This document shows positions 18,512 through 27,970 of a stretch of 64,000 nucleotides of DNA, piece by piece. The stretch spans positions 1 to 64,000 of the forward strand of contig JAEXJM010000044.1 of the NCBI GenBank assembly GCA_023449275.1. The letters are read 5' to 3'. The position numbers and the translations under genes are program-made. Within the stretch, counting starts at the first letter, position 1, and the number at the start of each line of letters is the position of its first letter. The notes under the pieces were generated by a model, which made no database searches, was not told the DNA's origin, and was given only the letters and a program-made list of their open reading frames with translations. This stretch comes from Pseudomonadota bacterium. GTDB lineage: Bacteria > Pseudomonadota > Gammaproteobacteria > Burkholderiales > Burkholderiaceae_D.

Positions 18512-20227
18512 ATGCTTGCACAACAGAAACAACTTATCTCCGGTTTATTACAGGATGCCGTCAAACCCATCATGGATGGACATAATCTCGAAAAACAGCC
18601 TGGTATAGCACTGGAAAGACCCCGGGATGCCGCGCATGGAGATATTGCCTGCAATATTGCGATGCAACTGGCAAAACCCCTGAAAAAAAATCCTCGTGAA
18701 ATCGCCCAGACGATCCTCTCTTCCGTGATGTCCAATCCGATGCATGAAGGATTGATTGAATCGGGCGAAATAGCAGGGCCCGGATTCATCAATCTGCGCT
18801 TGACCGCCTCAGCCAAACAAAGCGTCATCAAAGCGGTTTTCGACCGGAAAGAGCGATACGGGCACAGCGATGCAGGTGCAGGCAGGAAAGTGATGGTCGA
18901 ATTTGTCTCTGCCAATCCGACCGGCCCCCTGCATGTGGGACATGGTCGGCAGGGCGCTCTTGGTGATTCCATTTCCGCTCTTTTTGCGTCACAGGGTTTT
19001 GAGGTGACCCGTGAGTTTTACTACAACGACGCGGGCGTTCAGATTGACAATCTGACCCTGTCCGTTCAGGCACGAGCAAAGGGATTGAAACCCGGTGAGA
19101 AAGGTTGGCCGGAAAGCGCATACAACGGTGATTATATCGCCGACATTGCAGCCGATTTTCTGGCGAAAAAAACCGTTGCCGCCCGAAATTGCGACACCGT
19201 AACAGCATCAGGCGATTCCGATGACCTGAAATCGATCCGGGAATTCGCCGTAGCTTACCTTCGCAATGAACAGGACAACGATCTGAACGCATTCGGCATT
19301 CATTTCGATAACTTCTTTCTTGAATCGTCGCTTTATACCGATGGCAAGGTCAAGGATGCCGTCGAAACCCTGACAAGAGAAGGAAAAACCTTCGAAAGCG
19401 AAGGTGCCCTCTGGCTGAGAACCACTGAATACGGTGACGACAAGGATCGGGTGATGAGAAAGACCGACGGAACCTATACATACTTTGTGCCGGACGTTGC
19501 CTATCATATCAACAAGTGGTCCCGTGGTTTCGACAAGGTCATCAATATCCAGGGAAGCGACCATCATGGTACAGTTGCACGTGTCCGGGCCGGATTGCAA
19601 GGTGTCAACAAAGGCATACCGAAAACCTTCCCTGACTATGTCTTGCACAAGATGGTCACCGTCATGAAAGACGGTGCCGAAGTCAAAATTTCCAAACGCG
19701 CCGGTTCCTATGTCACTGTACGCGATCTGATCGAATGGTCCGGTGCCGGCGATGTTGTCCGTGGAAGAGATGCCGTTCGTTTCTTTCTTATTTCCCGAAA
19801 AGCGGATACCGAATTTGTTTTCGATGTCGATCTGGCTCTGTCCCAATCGGATGAAAATCCGGTTTATTATGTTCAGTATGCTCACGCCCGCATCTGTTCC
19901 GTATTTTCACAATGGGGCGGTGATGAATCGATTCTCGACAATGCCGATCTGTCGCCACTGACCTCACCTCATGAGTATGCATTGCTGTCCAAGCTGGCAG
20001 ATTATCCGGACATCCTGACCAGGGCACAGGAAGAATTGAGCCCTCATCTGGTCGCTTTTTATCTGCGTGAACTGGCAGGCGAACTGCATGGATATTACAA
20101 CGCTGAGCGTTTTCTGGTCGATGACGAGGCTGTCAGGCTGGCACGTCTGGCACTCTTAAAAGCGACCCGACAGGTATTGCATAATGGTCTGGCCCTGTTA
20201 GGAGTTTCCGCACCAACAAAAATGTAA
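18512..20227 (+). CDS. argS: Arginine--tRNA ligase
   Basis: This class I synthetase charges tRNA-Arg. The ATG at 18512 ([14 protein letters not shown]) gives 571 residues, near the E. coli 577; the frame is open to a GTG at 18410, but that extension would overlap the preceding T-tract region and is not family-like. Motifs are [19 protein letters not shown] (HIGH loop), [15 protein letters not shown], and [16 protein letters not shown] (KMSKS-like loop). The C-terminal DALR anticodon-binding domain begins near residue 445. The SPOR-domain gene follows 7 bases later. Confidence 0.95.
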   Translation: MLAQQKQLISGLLQDAVKPIMDGHNLEKQPGIALERPRDAAHGDIACNIAMQLAKPLKKNPREIAQTILSSVMSNPMHEGLIESGEIAGPGFINLRLTASAKQSVIKAVFDRKERYGHSDAGAGRKVMVEFVSANPTGPLHVGHGRQGALGDSISALFASQGFEVTREFYYNDAGVQIDNLTLSVQARAKGLKPGEKGWPESAYNGDYIADIAADFLAKKTVAARNCDTVTASGDSDDLKSIREFAVAYLRNEQDNDLNAFGIHFDNFFLESSLYTDGKVKDAVETLTREGKTFESEGALWLRTTEYGDDKDRVMRKTDGTYTYFVPDVAYHINKWSRGFDKVINIQGSDHHGTVARVRAGLQGVNKGIPKTFPDYVLHKMVTVMKDGAEVKISKRAGSYVTVRDLIEWSGAGDVVRGRDAVRFFLISRKADTEFVFDVDLALSQSDENPVYYVQYAHARICSVFSQWGGDESILDNADLSPLTSPHEYALLSKLADYPDILTRAQEELSPHLVAFYLRELAGELHGYYNAERFLVDDEAVRLARLALLKATRQVLHNGLALLGVSAPTKM

Positions 20228-20234
20228 TTTCAAT

Positions 20235-20840
20235 ATGATGAATTTGAAAAACCAAAAAGGCGGTACCTTCCTGGGATTTATCATCGGCCTGATCACCGGA
20301 CTGGTCATTGCGGTCATTGTGGCACTGTTGATCACCAGAACCCCCATTCCGTTCGCCTCCCGTCAGGACAAACCGGAAAGTGCACCAGTTCCGGCAACAG
20401 CTGTTTCACCGGCAGCCGACCCGAATCAGTCTCTCTACGGCAAGGATGCCAAACCGGCAACAGGTTCCACAACCGTTCCCGTAAGCATGGCACCTCCGCC
20501 ATCAGGTACACCAGCCGCAATGAATGGCGTCGGTCCCGCTCCGGCAGCGGAACAGAATGATCCCATTGCAGCAACCATCAAACAGAAAGACACCGCCAAA
20601 ACTGAAGACAAACCGGTTTACTGGTTACAGGCAGGTGCTTTCAAAAACAGGACAGATGCTGAAAACCTGCGGGGTAATCTTGCCCTGCTCGGATTTGAAT
20701 CATCCATTTCTGAAGCGACATCAAATAACATAAAAGTTTATCGTGTACGCTTGGGCCCTTATAAGAGCGCTAACGTAAACAGCGTCCACAGCAAGCTGGC
20801 GCAAAATGGCATTAAAACGACGATAACCCGGACGAATTAA
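20235..20840 (+). CDS. SPOR domain protein (FtsN-like)
   Basis: The 201-residue protein has a short cytoplasmic N-terminus, a single transmembrane helix (about residues 11-35), a Pro/Ala/Ser-rich periplasmic linker, and a C-terminal SPOR domain (about residues 125-200, starting YWLQAGAFKNRTDAENLRGN). SPOR domains bind denuded glycan strands at division sites, so a septal location is likely. The argS-SPOR-dsbA order recurs in related Burkholderiales. It is not certain that this is the FtsN orthologue rather than another SPOR protein. Confidence 0.85.
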   Translation: MMNLKNQKGGTFLGFIIGLITGLVIAVIVALLITRTPIPFASRQDKPESAPVPATAVSPAADPNQSLYGKDAKPATGSTTVPVSMAPPPSGTPAAMNGVGPAPAAEQNDPIAATIKQKDTAKTEDKPVYWLQAGAFKNRTDAENLRGNLALLGFESSISEATSNNIKVYRVRLGPYKSANVNSVHSKLAQNGIKTTITRTN

Positions 20841-20845
20841 CTAAA

Positions 20846-21553
20846 ATGATCAGATTATTTTATCGATTGATCGCCGCCGTACTGGTCGGCATGGTGGCAA
20901 CGGCTGCATTTGCATCTCCTGCCAATCCTCAAAAAAACGTCGATTATCAGGTGCTGAAAGTACCTCAACCGACCAATACCGATGACAAGATCGAAGTCAT
21001 CGAGTTTTTCGGCTATTTCTGCCCCCACTGTTACGCATTCGACACCACACTGACAAACTGGGCCAGAAAACAGAAAAAAAACATCGTTTTCAAGCGGGTG
21101 GCCGTCAAATTCAGCGAATCGATGGAACCGCATCAGAGAATGTTTTATACACTGTCCGCCATGGATGAACTGACCAATGAACTCCACCACAAGATTTTCG
21201 AGGCCGTTCAGGTACAGCGTGTCAATCTGAGAACGGACGAACAGATCTTCAATTTCGTCGAAAAAAACGGCATCGACCGGAAGAAATTCGCAGAAATGTA
21301 CAAGTCCTTTTATGTCAGGATGCTGGGTAACAAGGCCGTTGAAATGCAATCCACCTACGAAATCGAGGGTGTTCCGATGATTATCATCGATGGAAAATAT
21401 CTTACCTCGCCTGCCATTGTCAGCTCCGGGAACAAAATAGACCTGACCGAACAGGAAATGCATGTTCAGACATTGAAGGTCATGGATGCCATTGTGGCAA
21501 AAGCCCAGAAGGAAAAAACGGCATCGAAAAAAGGAGAAAGAAAGACGAAATAA
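20846..21553 (+). CDS. dsbA: Thiol:disulfide interchange protein, DsbA family
   Basis: The protein is a periplasmic oxidase that introduces disulfides into exported proteins. The signal peptide spans residues 1-24 (cleaved after AAFASP or nearby). The thioredoxin-fold active site is FFGYFCPHCYAFD with the DsbA-type CPHC, and the cis-proline loop is EGVPMIIIDGKY. It has 235 residues with a Lys-rich tail. It is 5 bases downstream of the SPOR gene and ends the argS-SPOR-dsbA unit at a terminator. Confidence 0.92.
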   Translation: MIRLFYRLIAAVLVGMVATAAFASPANPQKNVDYQVLKVPQPTNTDDKIEVIEFFGYFCPHCYAFDTTLTNWARKQKKNIVFKRVAVKFSESMEPHQRMFYTLSAMDELTNELHHKIFEAVQVQRVNLRTDEQIFNFVEKNGIDRKKFAEMYKSFYVRMLGNKAVEMQSTYEIEGVPMIIIDGKYLTSPAIVSSGNKIDLTEQEMHVQTLKVMDAIVAKAQKEKTASKKGERKTK

Positions 21554-21589
21554 GGCGGTCTTTCACCATCTTTTACCGGAACAGTCCTG

Positions 21590-21620
21590 CGGCCTTTGGT
21601 TCTTCAAAGGCCGTTCTTAT
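21590..21620 (+). terminator. Rho-independent terminator after dsbA
   Basis: A 9-bp stem (CGGCCTTTG at 21590-21598, CAAAGGCCG at 21605-21613) with a 6-base loop is followed by TTCTTATTT. The remaining ~160 bases before the next gene are AT-rich and probably hold its promoter, which I could not fix. Confidence 0.82.
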
Positions 21621-21780
21621 TTCATCAGACCTTACCAAAACATCCTGTGCCATTCAAAATCCGTTTTCTTGCTTATTGTTTTATACAATCATCGTCCATA
21701 TATTGTTTTTTTAGCCCCCAAACGATTACACTTGTGGTTTTGACCAGTTCGTCCAACTTTCTTTTTTATGAGATAAATCG

Positions 21781-23349
21781 ATGGAAAATACAGACAACAA
21801 ACCGGTAAATTCTCTTTTCCATACGGAAATCCTGCAGGACGCATTCAAATCTCCGTCCGGCGTGACCCCATCAAAAACCATACTGGAAGGATGGATTAAA
21901 GATCTTGATACACTCAGGAAAAAAGATACCGCCGTTCAGTGTGCGGCGTTCATTCACGACATTCTCGAAAAACTGCTTGGATATAATGCGAAATCCATAG
22001 AATCGAATACATCCCAAGACCGTTTTTTTGATATCTTCATCAAGAATACTGTCACAAGTGAAACGACTGCTGCAATAAAACTCGTCAGCGGGTTCGGTAT
22101 CTCTTCTGAACAGGAAAAGACATTCCTCGACAAAGCCTGGAAAAACGACGAAGTTTCGAAAAACGGGTTTTATCTGTTGACCAACCTGAATGAAATCAGG
22201 CTTTACCCGATTTCCCGCAAGGAAAAAACGTATGAACGTTTCATCCTTACCGACCTTCTGGAAAATGATGCCGCTTTTGCACGCTTCTATCTGCTAATGA
22301 ATGCCGATAGTCTGACATTGGGCAAGACAGTGAAATGGCTGCATGACAGTGCCGTAAAAATATTGCATGAAAAATTGACCGGCATTTATCCAACACTGAA
22401 AGAAATGTATGGCGCCGTTCATCAGGGTATTACGACCGGACTGGATGAAGCCTTTATCGTTGATGAGGCGACCAAGTCAAAACTGATTGAAGAGGATCCC
22501 CGTTCGGCCGATATTCTGAAGCCGTTCGCCGAAAAACAGGACATCGACAAATGGGCGACGGATACCCGCTCGCTATGGCTGATTTATACGCCGGCCAATC
22601 TCTACAACATCGACGATTTTCCTGCCATCAAAAAACATCTGGAATCATTTCGGGAAAAACTTGAAGAACGTTCCGGCAATCAGAAATGGTATGAACTTCA
22701 GCATTCCGGAACCCATCCTGAAAAAATGTTCCAGCAAAAACTCGGCTTTGCGAAAGCTTCTGTCAATTCGACTTTCTCGATCGACAAATCGGGCGATGTG
22801 TTCGGGGAAGGCGGTTTTTACATTACCGAATCCGACTACTACCTGGTAGCTTTGCTGAATTCATCTCTTTTCTGGTATCTGATCAGGAAAAATTCCGTCA
22901 AAAAAGAGGATGATACTTATGAATTGACAGCCAGCCAGATTGAAAACCTCCCAGTTCCAGATGCTTCCGGGCTTGTCAGGGGAAGAATGGGGCAATTGTC
23001 CGACTTTTGTCAGAATACGGTATTGACGCGGAATGATCTGATCAGACACTTCCGTGGCATGACGGCATACAACCTGCTGCCGGAAGGTTTGGCGTCGAAG
23101 CTCACACAAAAGCTCCACAACTGGTTCGCACATGAATTCGATGCTTTCCGTTCTGAAATCAATGCATCTTTCAACACGGATATTCCTGCGGATGACGTCC
23201 AGTTATGGAATGATTATTTTTATCAGGAAAGAAACAAGGTGTTCGGGCTGAATGCCGACATTGCCCATGCCGAGTATGAAATCGATCACGTCGTTTATGA
23301 GCTTTTCGGGCTGACCCGGGATGAAATCGATCTGGTCGAAAGGTTCTGA
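21781..23349 (+). CDS. Type IIG-like protein: degenerate nuclease-type N-domain joined to TaqI-type specificity domain, no methyltransferase core
   Basis: At 522 residues it is about half the size of Type IIG (Eco57I-type) enzymes. Residues ~40-173 resemble their N-terminal nuclease domain (FYLLTNLNEIRLYPIS, then LENDAAFARFYLLM), but at the expected PD-(D/E)xK site I read FFDIFIKN with AAIKLVS, where the acidic residue before x-K is Ile98. Residues ~205-400 match the TaqI-type C-terminal specificity domain (VHQGITTGLDEAFIVDEATK, NSSLFWYLIRK, ASQIENLPVPD). No NPPY or SAM-binding motif occurs between them. It may be an internally deleted remnant or a DNA-binding protein; no partner genes are adjacent. 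Confidence 0.75.
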   Translation: MENTDNKPVNSLFHTEILQDAFKSPSGVTPSKTILEGWIKDLDTLRKKDTAVQCAAFIHDILEKLLGYNAKSIESNTSQDRFFDIFIKNTVTSETTAAIKLVSGFGISSEQEKTFLDKAWKNDEVSKNGFYLLTNLNEIRLYPISRKEKTYERFILTDLLENDAAFARFYLLMNADSLTLGKTVKWLHDSAVKILHEKLTGIYPTLKEMYGAVHQGITTGLDEAFIVDEATKSKLIEEDPRSADILKPFAEKQDIDKWATDTRSLWLIYTPANLYNIDDFPAIKKHLESFREKLEERSGNQKWYELQHSGTHPEKMFQQKLGFAKASVNSTFSIDKSGDVFGEGGFYITESDYYLVALLNSSLFWYLIRKNSVKKEDDTYELTASQIENLPVPDASGLVRGRMGQLSDFCQNTVLTRNDLIRHFRGMTAYNLLPEGLASKLTQKLHNWFAHEFDAFRSEINASFNTDIPADDVQLWNDYFYQERNKVFGLNADIAHAEYEIDHVVYELFGLTRDEIDLVERF

Positions 23350-23360
23350 TGGATCGCGGA

Positions 23361-23389
23361 GTTGAAGTGAAGTTCTACTTCACTTCAAC
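23361..23389. terminator. Hairpin overlapping the 3' end of lipA
   Basis: A perfect 12-bp inverted repeat (GTTGAAGTGAAG at 23361-23372, complement at 23378-23389) with a 5-base loop lies between the convergent specificity-domain gene and lipA. Its right arm encodes the last codons of lipA. There is no U-tract, so it may serve as a transcript end or stability element. Confidence 0.55.
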
Positions 23390-24349
23390 GCCTTTCGCCT
23401 GTAAATCTGCATGGTAACTCGAGCGGACCATCGGTCCGATGGCGGCATGTACAAACCCCATTTTGGCGGCAAGCTGCCGCCACTTTTCAAAAGTCGGCAG
23501 CTCGACATACCTTAATACCGGCAAATGGCTGGAAGAGGGCATCAGGTATTGTCCGATCGTCAGCATGGAAACGCCATGCCTTCTCAAATCTTCCATAACA
23601 TGGATGATTTCCTCATCTGTTTCACCCAGCCCGACCATCAGGCCGGACTTCGTCGGTACATCAGGACATCGCTCGCCAAACGCCTTCAGGAGATTCAGGG
23701 ACATGGAATAATCGGCCCCCGGCCGGGCCTGCAAATAAAGACGCGGAACCGTTTCAAGATTATGGTTGAAAATATCGGGAGGGCATTGGGAAAGAGCATC
23801 CAGTGCCTTGTTCATCTTGTTCCTGAAATCCGGTGTCAGTATTTCGACCCGTGTATCGGGTGAATGTCCCCTGATCGCCCGGATGCATTCCACGAAATGG
23901 GAAGCGCCACCATCACGCAAATCATCCCGATTGACTGAAGTGACAACAACATAGGAAAGGCCAAGAGCCGATATGGTTTTGGCCAACCGTTCAGGTTCTC
24001 TCTCATCCAGAGGATCAGGACGGCCATGAGCGACATCACAGAAAGGGCAGCGTCGCGTACATCGGTCACCCATTACCATGAAGGCGGCCGTCCCGTTCCC
24101 ATAGCACTCGCCCCGATTGGGACAGCTTGCCTCGTCACAGACGGTGACAAGTTCCTGTTCTTTCAACAGGTTTTTGACCTGATGGAAATGGGAAGAATAC
24201 GAACCGGCTTTCACCCGAATCCAGTGCGGTTTGGGCAGTTTTTCAACCGGCTGGATCTTGATGGGAATACGCGCGGTTTTCAGTGCCCCTTTTTGCCTGT
24301 GGATATCGCCAGTTAACATGGCCTTCTTTCCTGAAGCTTTGTCGGACAT
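23375..24349 (-). CDS. lipA: Lipoyl synthase LipA
   Basis: This radical-SAM enzyme inserts two sulfurs into protein-bound octanoyl groups. Both iron-sulfur sites are intact: the auxiliary cluster [12 protein letters not shown] and the radical-[11 protein letters not shown], plus the C-terminal RSSYHAD serine ligand region. The 324 residues are normal. lipB lies 22 bases upstream on the same strand and ybeD beyond it, the classic dacA-ybeD-lipB-lipA order. A hairpin covers its last codons. Confidence 0.96.
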   Translation of the reverse strand: MSDKASGKKAMLTGDIHRQKGALKTARIPIKIQPVEKLPKPHWIRVKAGSYSSHFHQVKNLLKEQELVTVCDEASCPNRGECYGNGTAAFMVMGDRCTRRCPFCDVAHGRPDPLDEREPERLAKTISALGLSYVVVTSVNRDDLRDGGASHFVECIRAIRGHSPDTRVEILTPDFRNKMNKALDALSQCPPDIFNHNLETVPRLYLQARPGADYSMSLNLLKAFGERCPDVPTKSGLMVGLGETDEEIIHVMEDLRRHGVSMLTIGQYLMPSSSHLPVLRYVELPTFEKWRQLAAKMGFVHAAIGPMVRSSYHADLQAKGVEVK

Positions 24350-24371
24350 TTTTCTGTTTCCACCTGCCTGT

Positions 24372-25067
24372 TTATGGTTTTGTATTCAAATGCAGCCTTT
24401 TCGACAAGGCTGCAACCAGTTCGGATTGAACGACCTGAAGACGGCAATGGGCACCCAGTGACCGCATATCCGTCACTTTCAGTCCGGCATACCCACATGG
24501 ATCGATCCAGGTAAACGGCTCCAGATCCATGTCCACATTCAGCGCCAAACCATGATAAACGGTTCCATTACTTTTGACCTTCAGGCCGAGAGCCGCTATT
24601 TTGGCTCCCTGATGAAGGCCATATTCCGGAAGTCCGGGAATATAAATGCCGGGAGCTCCGATACGTCGCTCACCTTTGATATTGTAAAGCGACAGCACAT
24701 CGATAACGGCTTCTTCGATCCTGAAAACAAGCTCACGAACAAGCAATCTGTTGTCGAAACATCGTCGCAAATCGATCAGGGGATAGATGACTGCCTGGCC
24801 GGGTCCATGATAAGTGACCTCGCCACCCCGGTCGGTCTTTATAACGGAAATCTGATGGGCATCCAGAATATGTGACGTGTCTGCCGCCTGTCCCAAAGTG
24901 AAAACAGGATCATGTTCCACTACCCATATTTCATCAGGAGTGCTCCGGTCACGGCTTCCGGTAAATTCGAGCATTTCCCGGAAAACAGGCTGATAGGGCA
25001 TTCGCCCCAGTCGCCTGACAATCAGTGTCCCCGCTTCTACTCCATACTGAAGGCAAGCGTTTTTCAT
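24372..25067 (-). CDS. lipB: Octanoyl-[ACP]:protein N-octanoyltransferase LipB
   Basis: LipB moves the octanoyl chain from ACP to lipoyl domains, giving LipA its substrate. Motifs are [20 protein letters not shown], the catalytic Lys in [12 protein letters not shown], and the catalytic Cys in [14 protein letters not shown]. It has 231 residues. It starts 20 bases after the ybeD stop and is followed closely by lipA, so the pair is probably translated from one mRNA. Confidence 0.95.
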   Translation of the reverse strand: MKNACLQYGVEAGTLIVRRLGRMPYQPVFREMLEFTGSRDRSTPDEIWVVEHDPVFTLGQAADTSHILDAHQISVIKTDRGGEVTYHGPGQAVIYPLIDLRRCFDNRLLVRELVFRIEEAVIDVLSLYNIKGERRIGAPGIYIPGLPEYGLHQGAKIAALGLKVKSNGTVYHGLALNVDMDLEPFTWIDPCGYAGLKVTDMRSLGAHCRLQVVQSELVAALSKRLHLNTKP

Positions 25068-25087
25068 CTGAAGGAAATCTTTCCGGA

Positions 25088-25360
25088 TCAGAGGACAACC
25101 TTGACCATCGGATGGGAAGATAATGCCCTGTAAAGCGTATCAAGCTGGTCGCGACTGGTCGCCTTGACCGTCGCTGTCAGACTCAGATAGTTTCCCTGTG
25201 AAGACAGACGCATGCCCAAAGTGGCCGCGTCGAAGAGAGGATCGTGCAAGCGAATGACGTCAGCCATCGTCTGGGCAAAATCATCTCTTTTTTCTCCCAT
25301 GATCTTGATCGGGAAATCGCAGGGATATTTGATGGGATCTTCATTGCAACCACAGCTCAT
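25088..25360 (-). CDS. ybeD: YbeD family protein (DUF493)
   Basis: This 90-residue protein has an ACT-like fold region containing YPCDFPIKIMGEKRDDF, typical of DUF493, and ends with LYRALSSHPMVKVVL. The molecular function is unknown. The gene is nearly always found between dacA-type and lipB genes in proteobacteria, as here. An N-terminal MSCGCNED gives two extra cysteines that may or may not matter. Confidence 0.9.
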   Translation of the reverse strand: MSCGCNEDPIKYPCDFPIKIMGEKRDDFAQTMADVIRLHDPLFDAATLGMRLSSQGNYLSLTATVKATSRDQLDTLYRALSSHPMVKVVL

Positions 25361-25375
25361 AATGGACTCCTTTTT

Positions 25376-26521
25376 TTATTTGAACCACAAGCGGATAGTA
25401 TCCCAGATTATGCCCAGAAAACTGGCGACATTGATCTGCTCCAGCGCAATGACAGGCAACTCGGCAATAAGTCTGTCACCGACCAGAATTTTCAGGATGC
25501 CCACCTGTGAGCCTTCATTGATCGGTGCAATCAGGGGATCGTTACGCTCCAGGACGGTTCTCAAGTGGACGACTCCCCCCTTGGGCACCGACACGTAGGT
25601 ATCGACATTAAACCCGATATCAATATCGCTGCTTGATCCTTTCCATACTTCGGGTGATGCCACCACCTGATTCTTTTCATAAAGCCGGATCGTATCGAAA
25701 TTCTGGAACCCCCAATTCAACAACTTGAGGCTTTCCTGCGCCCGTGCCTGATCGGACACCGCACCAACAACGATGGACAGCATCCTGCGTTCTCCCAGAA
25801 CACTCTCACGTCTGGCAGACGATACCATACTCCCCCTGACGCTGGCTGACACAACGAGACCATCTACTGTCGAATCCACCCATAAAAGCCGGTTGGGATT
25901 ACGTTGGGTGACTTTGTTATAAGTGAATTCTTTTTCCGAAAAATAGGGGTAATACGAGGGAAAATCATGGATCAGGCTGACTGCCATAGCCGACAAATCA
26001 GCAGGTGTCGAATAACTTTTCTTGTCAGCTGATTCATATGGATGTGTAAAACGGGTCGATTTCATCCCCAGACGAATCGCCTCACGATTCATCAGATCGA
26101 CAAATGTCATTTCATCTCCGGCAACTGCCAGAGCCAGCGCCAGCGAAGCATCATCACTTCCCTGAATGATCAGTCCCTGTATCAATTGCCGTACCGTCAC
26201 CGAACTTCCAGGCTGAAGGAACATTCGAACCCCACCCGAATTCATCTGGCCGATTTCTTCACCGACGGGAATCGCCTGATCAAGTTCCAGTTTTCCATCC
26301 CTTAACGCGCCGAAAACAAGATAAGCTGTCATCAGCCGGGCCGGTATCCCGGCCCTGATCCGATCCTGACTGTTGCTGGATGCCAAAACCTGATTGCTGA
26401 CAACATCGATCAAAAGCCACGACCTTGATGTCAGGGGCGGGGGTGAAACACCAGTTGCATGGACATTGAAAAGAAAACACCAGAAAAACAGGAATAAAAC
26501 GACGAACTTGCTTTTTTTCAT
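25376..26521 (-). CDS. DacA/DacC-type penicillin-binding protein homologue lacking catalytic motifs
   Basis: The protein aligns end to end with D-alanyl-D-alanine carboxypeptidases (PBP5/6): signal peptide (residues 1-22), LMTAYLVFGAL, EKEFTYNK, NPNRLLWVD, LLNWGFQNFDTIRLY, and a C-terminal amphipathic helix FLGIIWDTIRLWFK. Yet every active-site motif is changed. SxxK (usually SLTK) reads IPAR at 59-62, SGN reads GSD at 121-123, and KTG reads VVS at 223-225 with two residues missing nearby. Transpeptidase-type chemistry should be impossible. It sits at the normal dacA position before ybeD-lipB-lipA. ATG 26521 was chosen over an upstream TTG at 26569. Confidence 0.9.
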   Translation of the reverse strand: MKKSKFVVLFLFFWCFLFNVHATGVSPPPLTSRSWLLIDVVSNQVLASSNSQDRIRAGIPARLMTAYLVFGALRDGKLELDQAIPVGEEIGQMNSGGVRMFLQPGSSVTVRQLIQGLIIQGSDDASLALALAVAGDEMTFVDLMNREAIRLGMKSTRFTHPYESADKKSYSTPADLSAMAVSLIHDFPSYYPYFSEKEFTYNKVTQRNPNRLLWVDSTVDGLVVSASVRGSMVSSARRESVLGERRMLSIVVGAVSDQARAQESLKLLNWGFQNFDTIRLYEKNQVVASPEVWKGSSSDIDIGFNVDTYVSVPKGGVVHLRTVLERNDPLIAPINEGSQVGILKILVGDRLIAELPVIALEQINVASFLGIIWDTIRLWFK

Positions 26522-26565
26522 GAAAATACTTTTAGAAACCGGGATCACCTCATACCGTTCCCGAT

Positions 26566-27189
26566 TCAATGACGAAATACGGTCGTGATGATATTGCGAA
26601 TATGATGCAATTTATGATTGAAAAGATGATCCGCACCAGCAACCACAACAACTGACAAATCCTGTGGACGCGCCCAACTGAAAACATCCGGCAACGGGAC
26701 AACGTCATCCAGCTCACCATGAACCAGCAAGGTATTGGCCGGAACGGAATCCACAGCCCATTTCCCGGCAGTCGCACTGACAAAAACCATTTGTTCCGGA
26801 GGCTGTCCCTGGGACGCCAGTTTCTGGTACAGTCGTGACTGGACATAGGTTCCGAACGAGAAACCTCCCAGAACGACAGGTAAATCAGGATACTGTTTCC
26901 TGATATGGTCAAGGAGAAGAGCCATATCCTCTGTTTCGCCGTTCCCGAAATCGTGGGAACCTTCAGATCCGCCAACACCCCGGAAATTCATGCGCACGGC
27001 GACATAGCCCAGTCCAGTGAACGTTCTGCCCATCATCTGGACTACCTTGTTGTTCATCGTTCCACCGTAGAGCGGGTGAGGATGGGCAATTAATGCAATA
27101 CCAACAGGATCCGTTTTGGGCAAATCCAGCGCACACTCCAGTTTTCCGGCTGCGCCAGTGACAAAAAACAATTGCGTGTCTGCATTCAT
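26566..27189 (-). CDS. Alpha/beta hydrolase (COG2945-like)
   Basis: This 207-residue protein of the dienelactone-hydrolase-like group has a visible catalytic triad: nucleophile Ser in VVLGGFSFGTYVQSR, Asp in VHGELDDVVPL, and His in GADHLFN. HPHPLYGGTMNNKVVQ is diagnostic of the subfamily. The substrate is unknown. GAGGTGA precedes the ATG at good spacing. It follows the transporter lipoprotein gene by 155 bases and precedes the DacA-type gene on the same strand. Confidence 0.88.
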   Translation of the reverse strand: MNADTQLFFVTGAAGKLECALDLPKTDPVGIALIAHPHPLYGGTMNNKVVQMMGRTFTGLGYVAVRMNFRGVGGSEGSHDFGNGETEDMALLLDHIRKQYPDLPVVLGGFSFGTYVQSRLYQKLASQGQPPEQMVFVSATAGKWAVDSVPANTLLVHGELDDVVPLPDVFSWARPQDLSVVVVAGADHLFNHKLHHIRNIITTVFRH

Positions 27190-27344
27190 AAATCACCTCA
27201 CAGGGTCGATCAGCACAATGGAAAACATCCTCTTTATTTAAAAGAGCAGGCTACTGCATGTTAATAATTCCCGAATGACTTGTAAACCAGGCCGGACAAA
27301 CGTTCCAATGGCTGAAGTGTATTTCCTGCCATTACCATATCACT

Positions 27345-27947
27345 TTATATTGAAGCGACCATCCAGTTCAGGATATCGGCAATGATGGCATCAGAAGCCT
27401 GAGCCATGGCCCGAACGCCACCGGCAGCATCCGCTGTCGTTGCAGGGATATCACGCATGAAATTCTTCTGCGCTATCAGGTCTTTGCCCCTGAACAGGGA
27501 AGCTCTCAGGGAAATATGCCCGATACTGGCAGAGGGACTCGTAAAATGCTGACCGAAATCCTGGACATAAATCCGCAACGTCACAGTTGGCGACGTGGTT
27601 GCATATCCCATCACCTTGCTTCCACCGGATGCGAGATAAGTGTCCAGCCGGTTTTTGAAGAGTTTCGACGGTGTCGTGTTCCAGCTGCTCTCCGTATAAA
27701 ACCGTACCTGCTGGTCATTGACGTAATTCAGACGGTAATACATCAGATTTTCGCTCATCCATTCAGGCGCATGAACGCGTGTTCTGATCACCGGCATATT
27801 GTCCGGCAGACGAACGAGATTGTCCGTCCTGAGCGGGCCGAAATCATACAGCGTCGCAGGAGGCCTGCTGTCTCCGATAGCGCAAGCGCCCAACAGGAAA
27901 ACACTCAATATGGCTGCAACGAAAAGTCTGCATTGTTTTGTCATCAC
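27345..27947 (-). CDS. ABC-type transport auxiliary lipoprotein (PqiC/LbpC-like)
   Basis: The signal sequence ends in a lipobox (VFLLGACAIG), so Cys21 is probably lipidated. The rest of the 200 residues forms the ABC_trans_aux domain (YDFGPL, RTRVHAPEWMSENLMYYRL, and a long C-terminal helix MAQASDAIIADILNW). In PqiABC and related systems this outer-membrane lipoprotein works with MCE proteins. It is the fourth gene of the mlaE-mlaF-mlaD-lipoprotein set, placed 23 bases after the MlaD gene. Confidence 0.88.
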   Translation of the reverse strand: MMTKQCRLFVAAILSVFLLGACAIGDSRPPATLYDFGPLRTDNLVRLPDNMPVIRTRVHAPEWMSENLMYYRLNYVNDQQVRFYTESSWNTTPSKLFKNRLDTYLASGGSKVMGYATTSPTVTLRIYVQDFGQHFTSPSASIGHISLRASLFRGKDLIAQKNFMRDIPATTADAAGGVRAMAQASDAIIADILNWMVASI

Positions 27948-27970
27948 TATTCCCTTACCCGGCTAAATGT

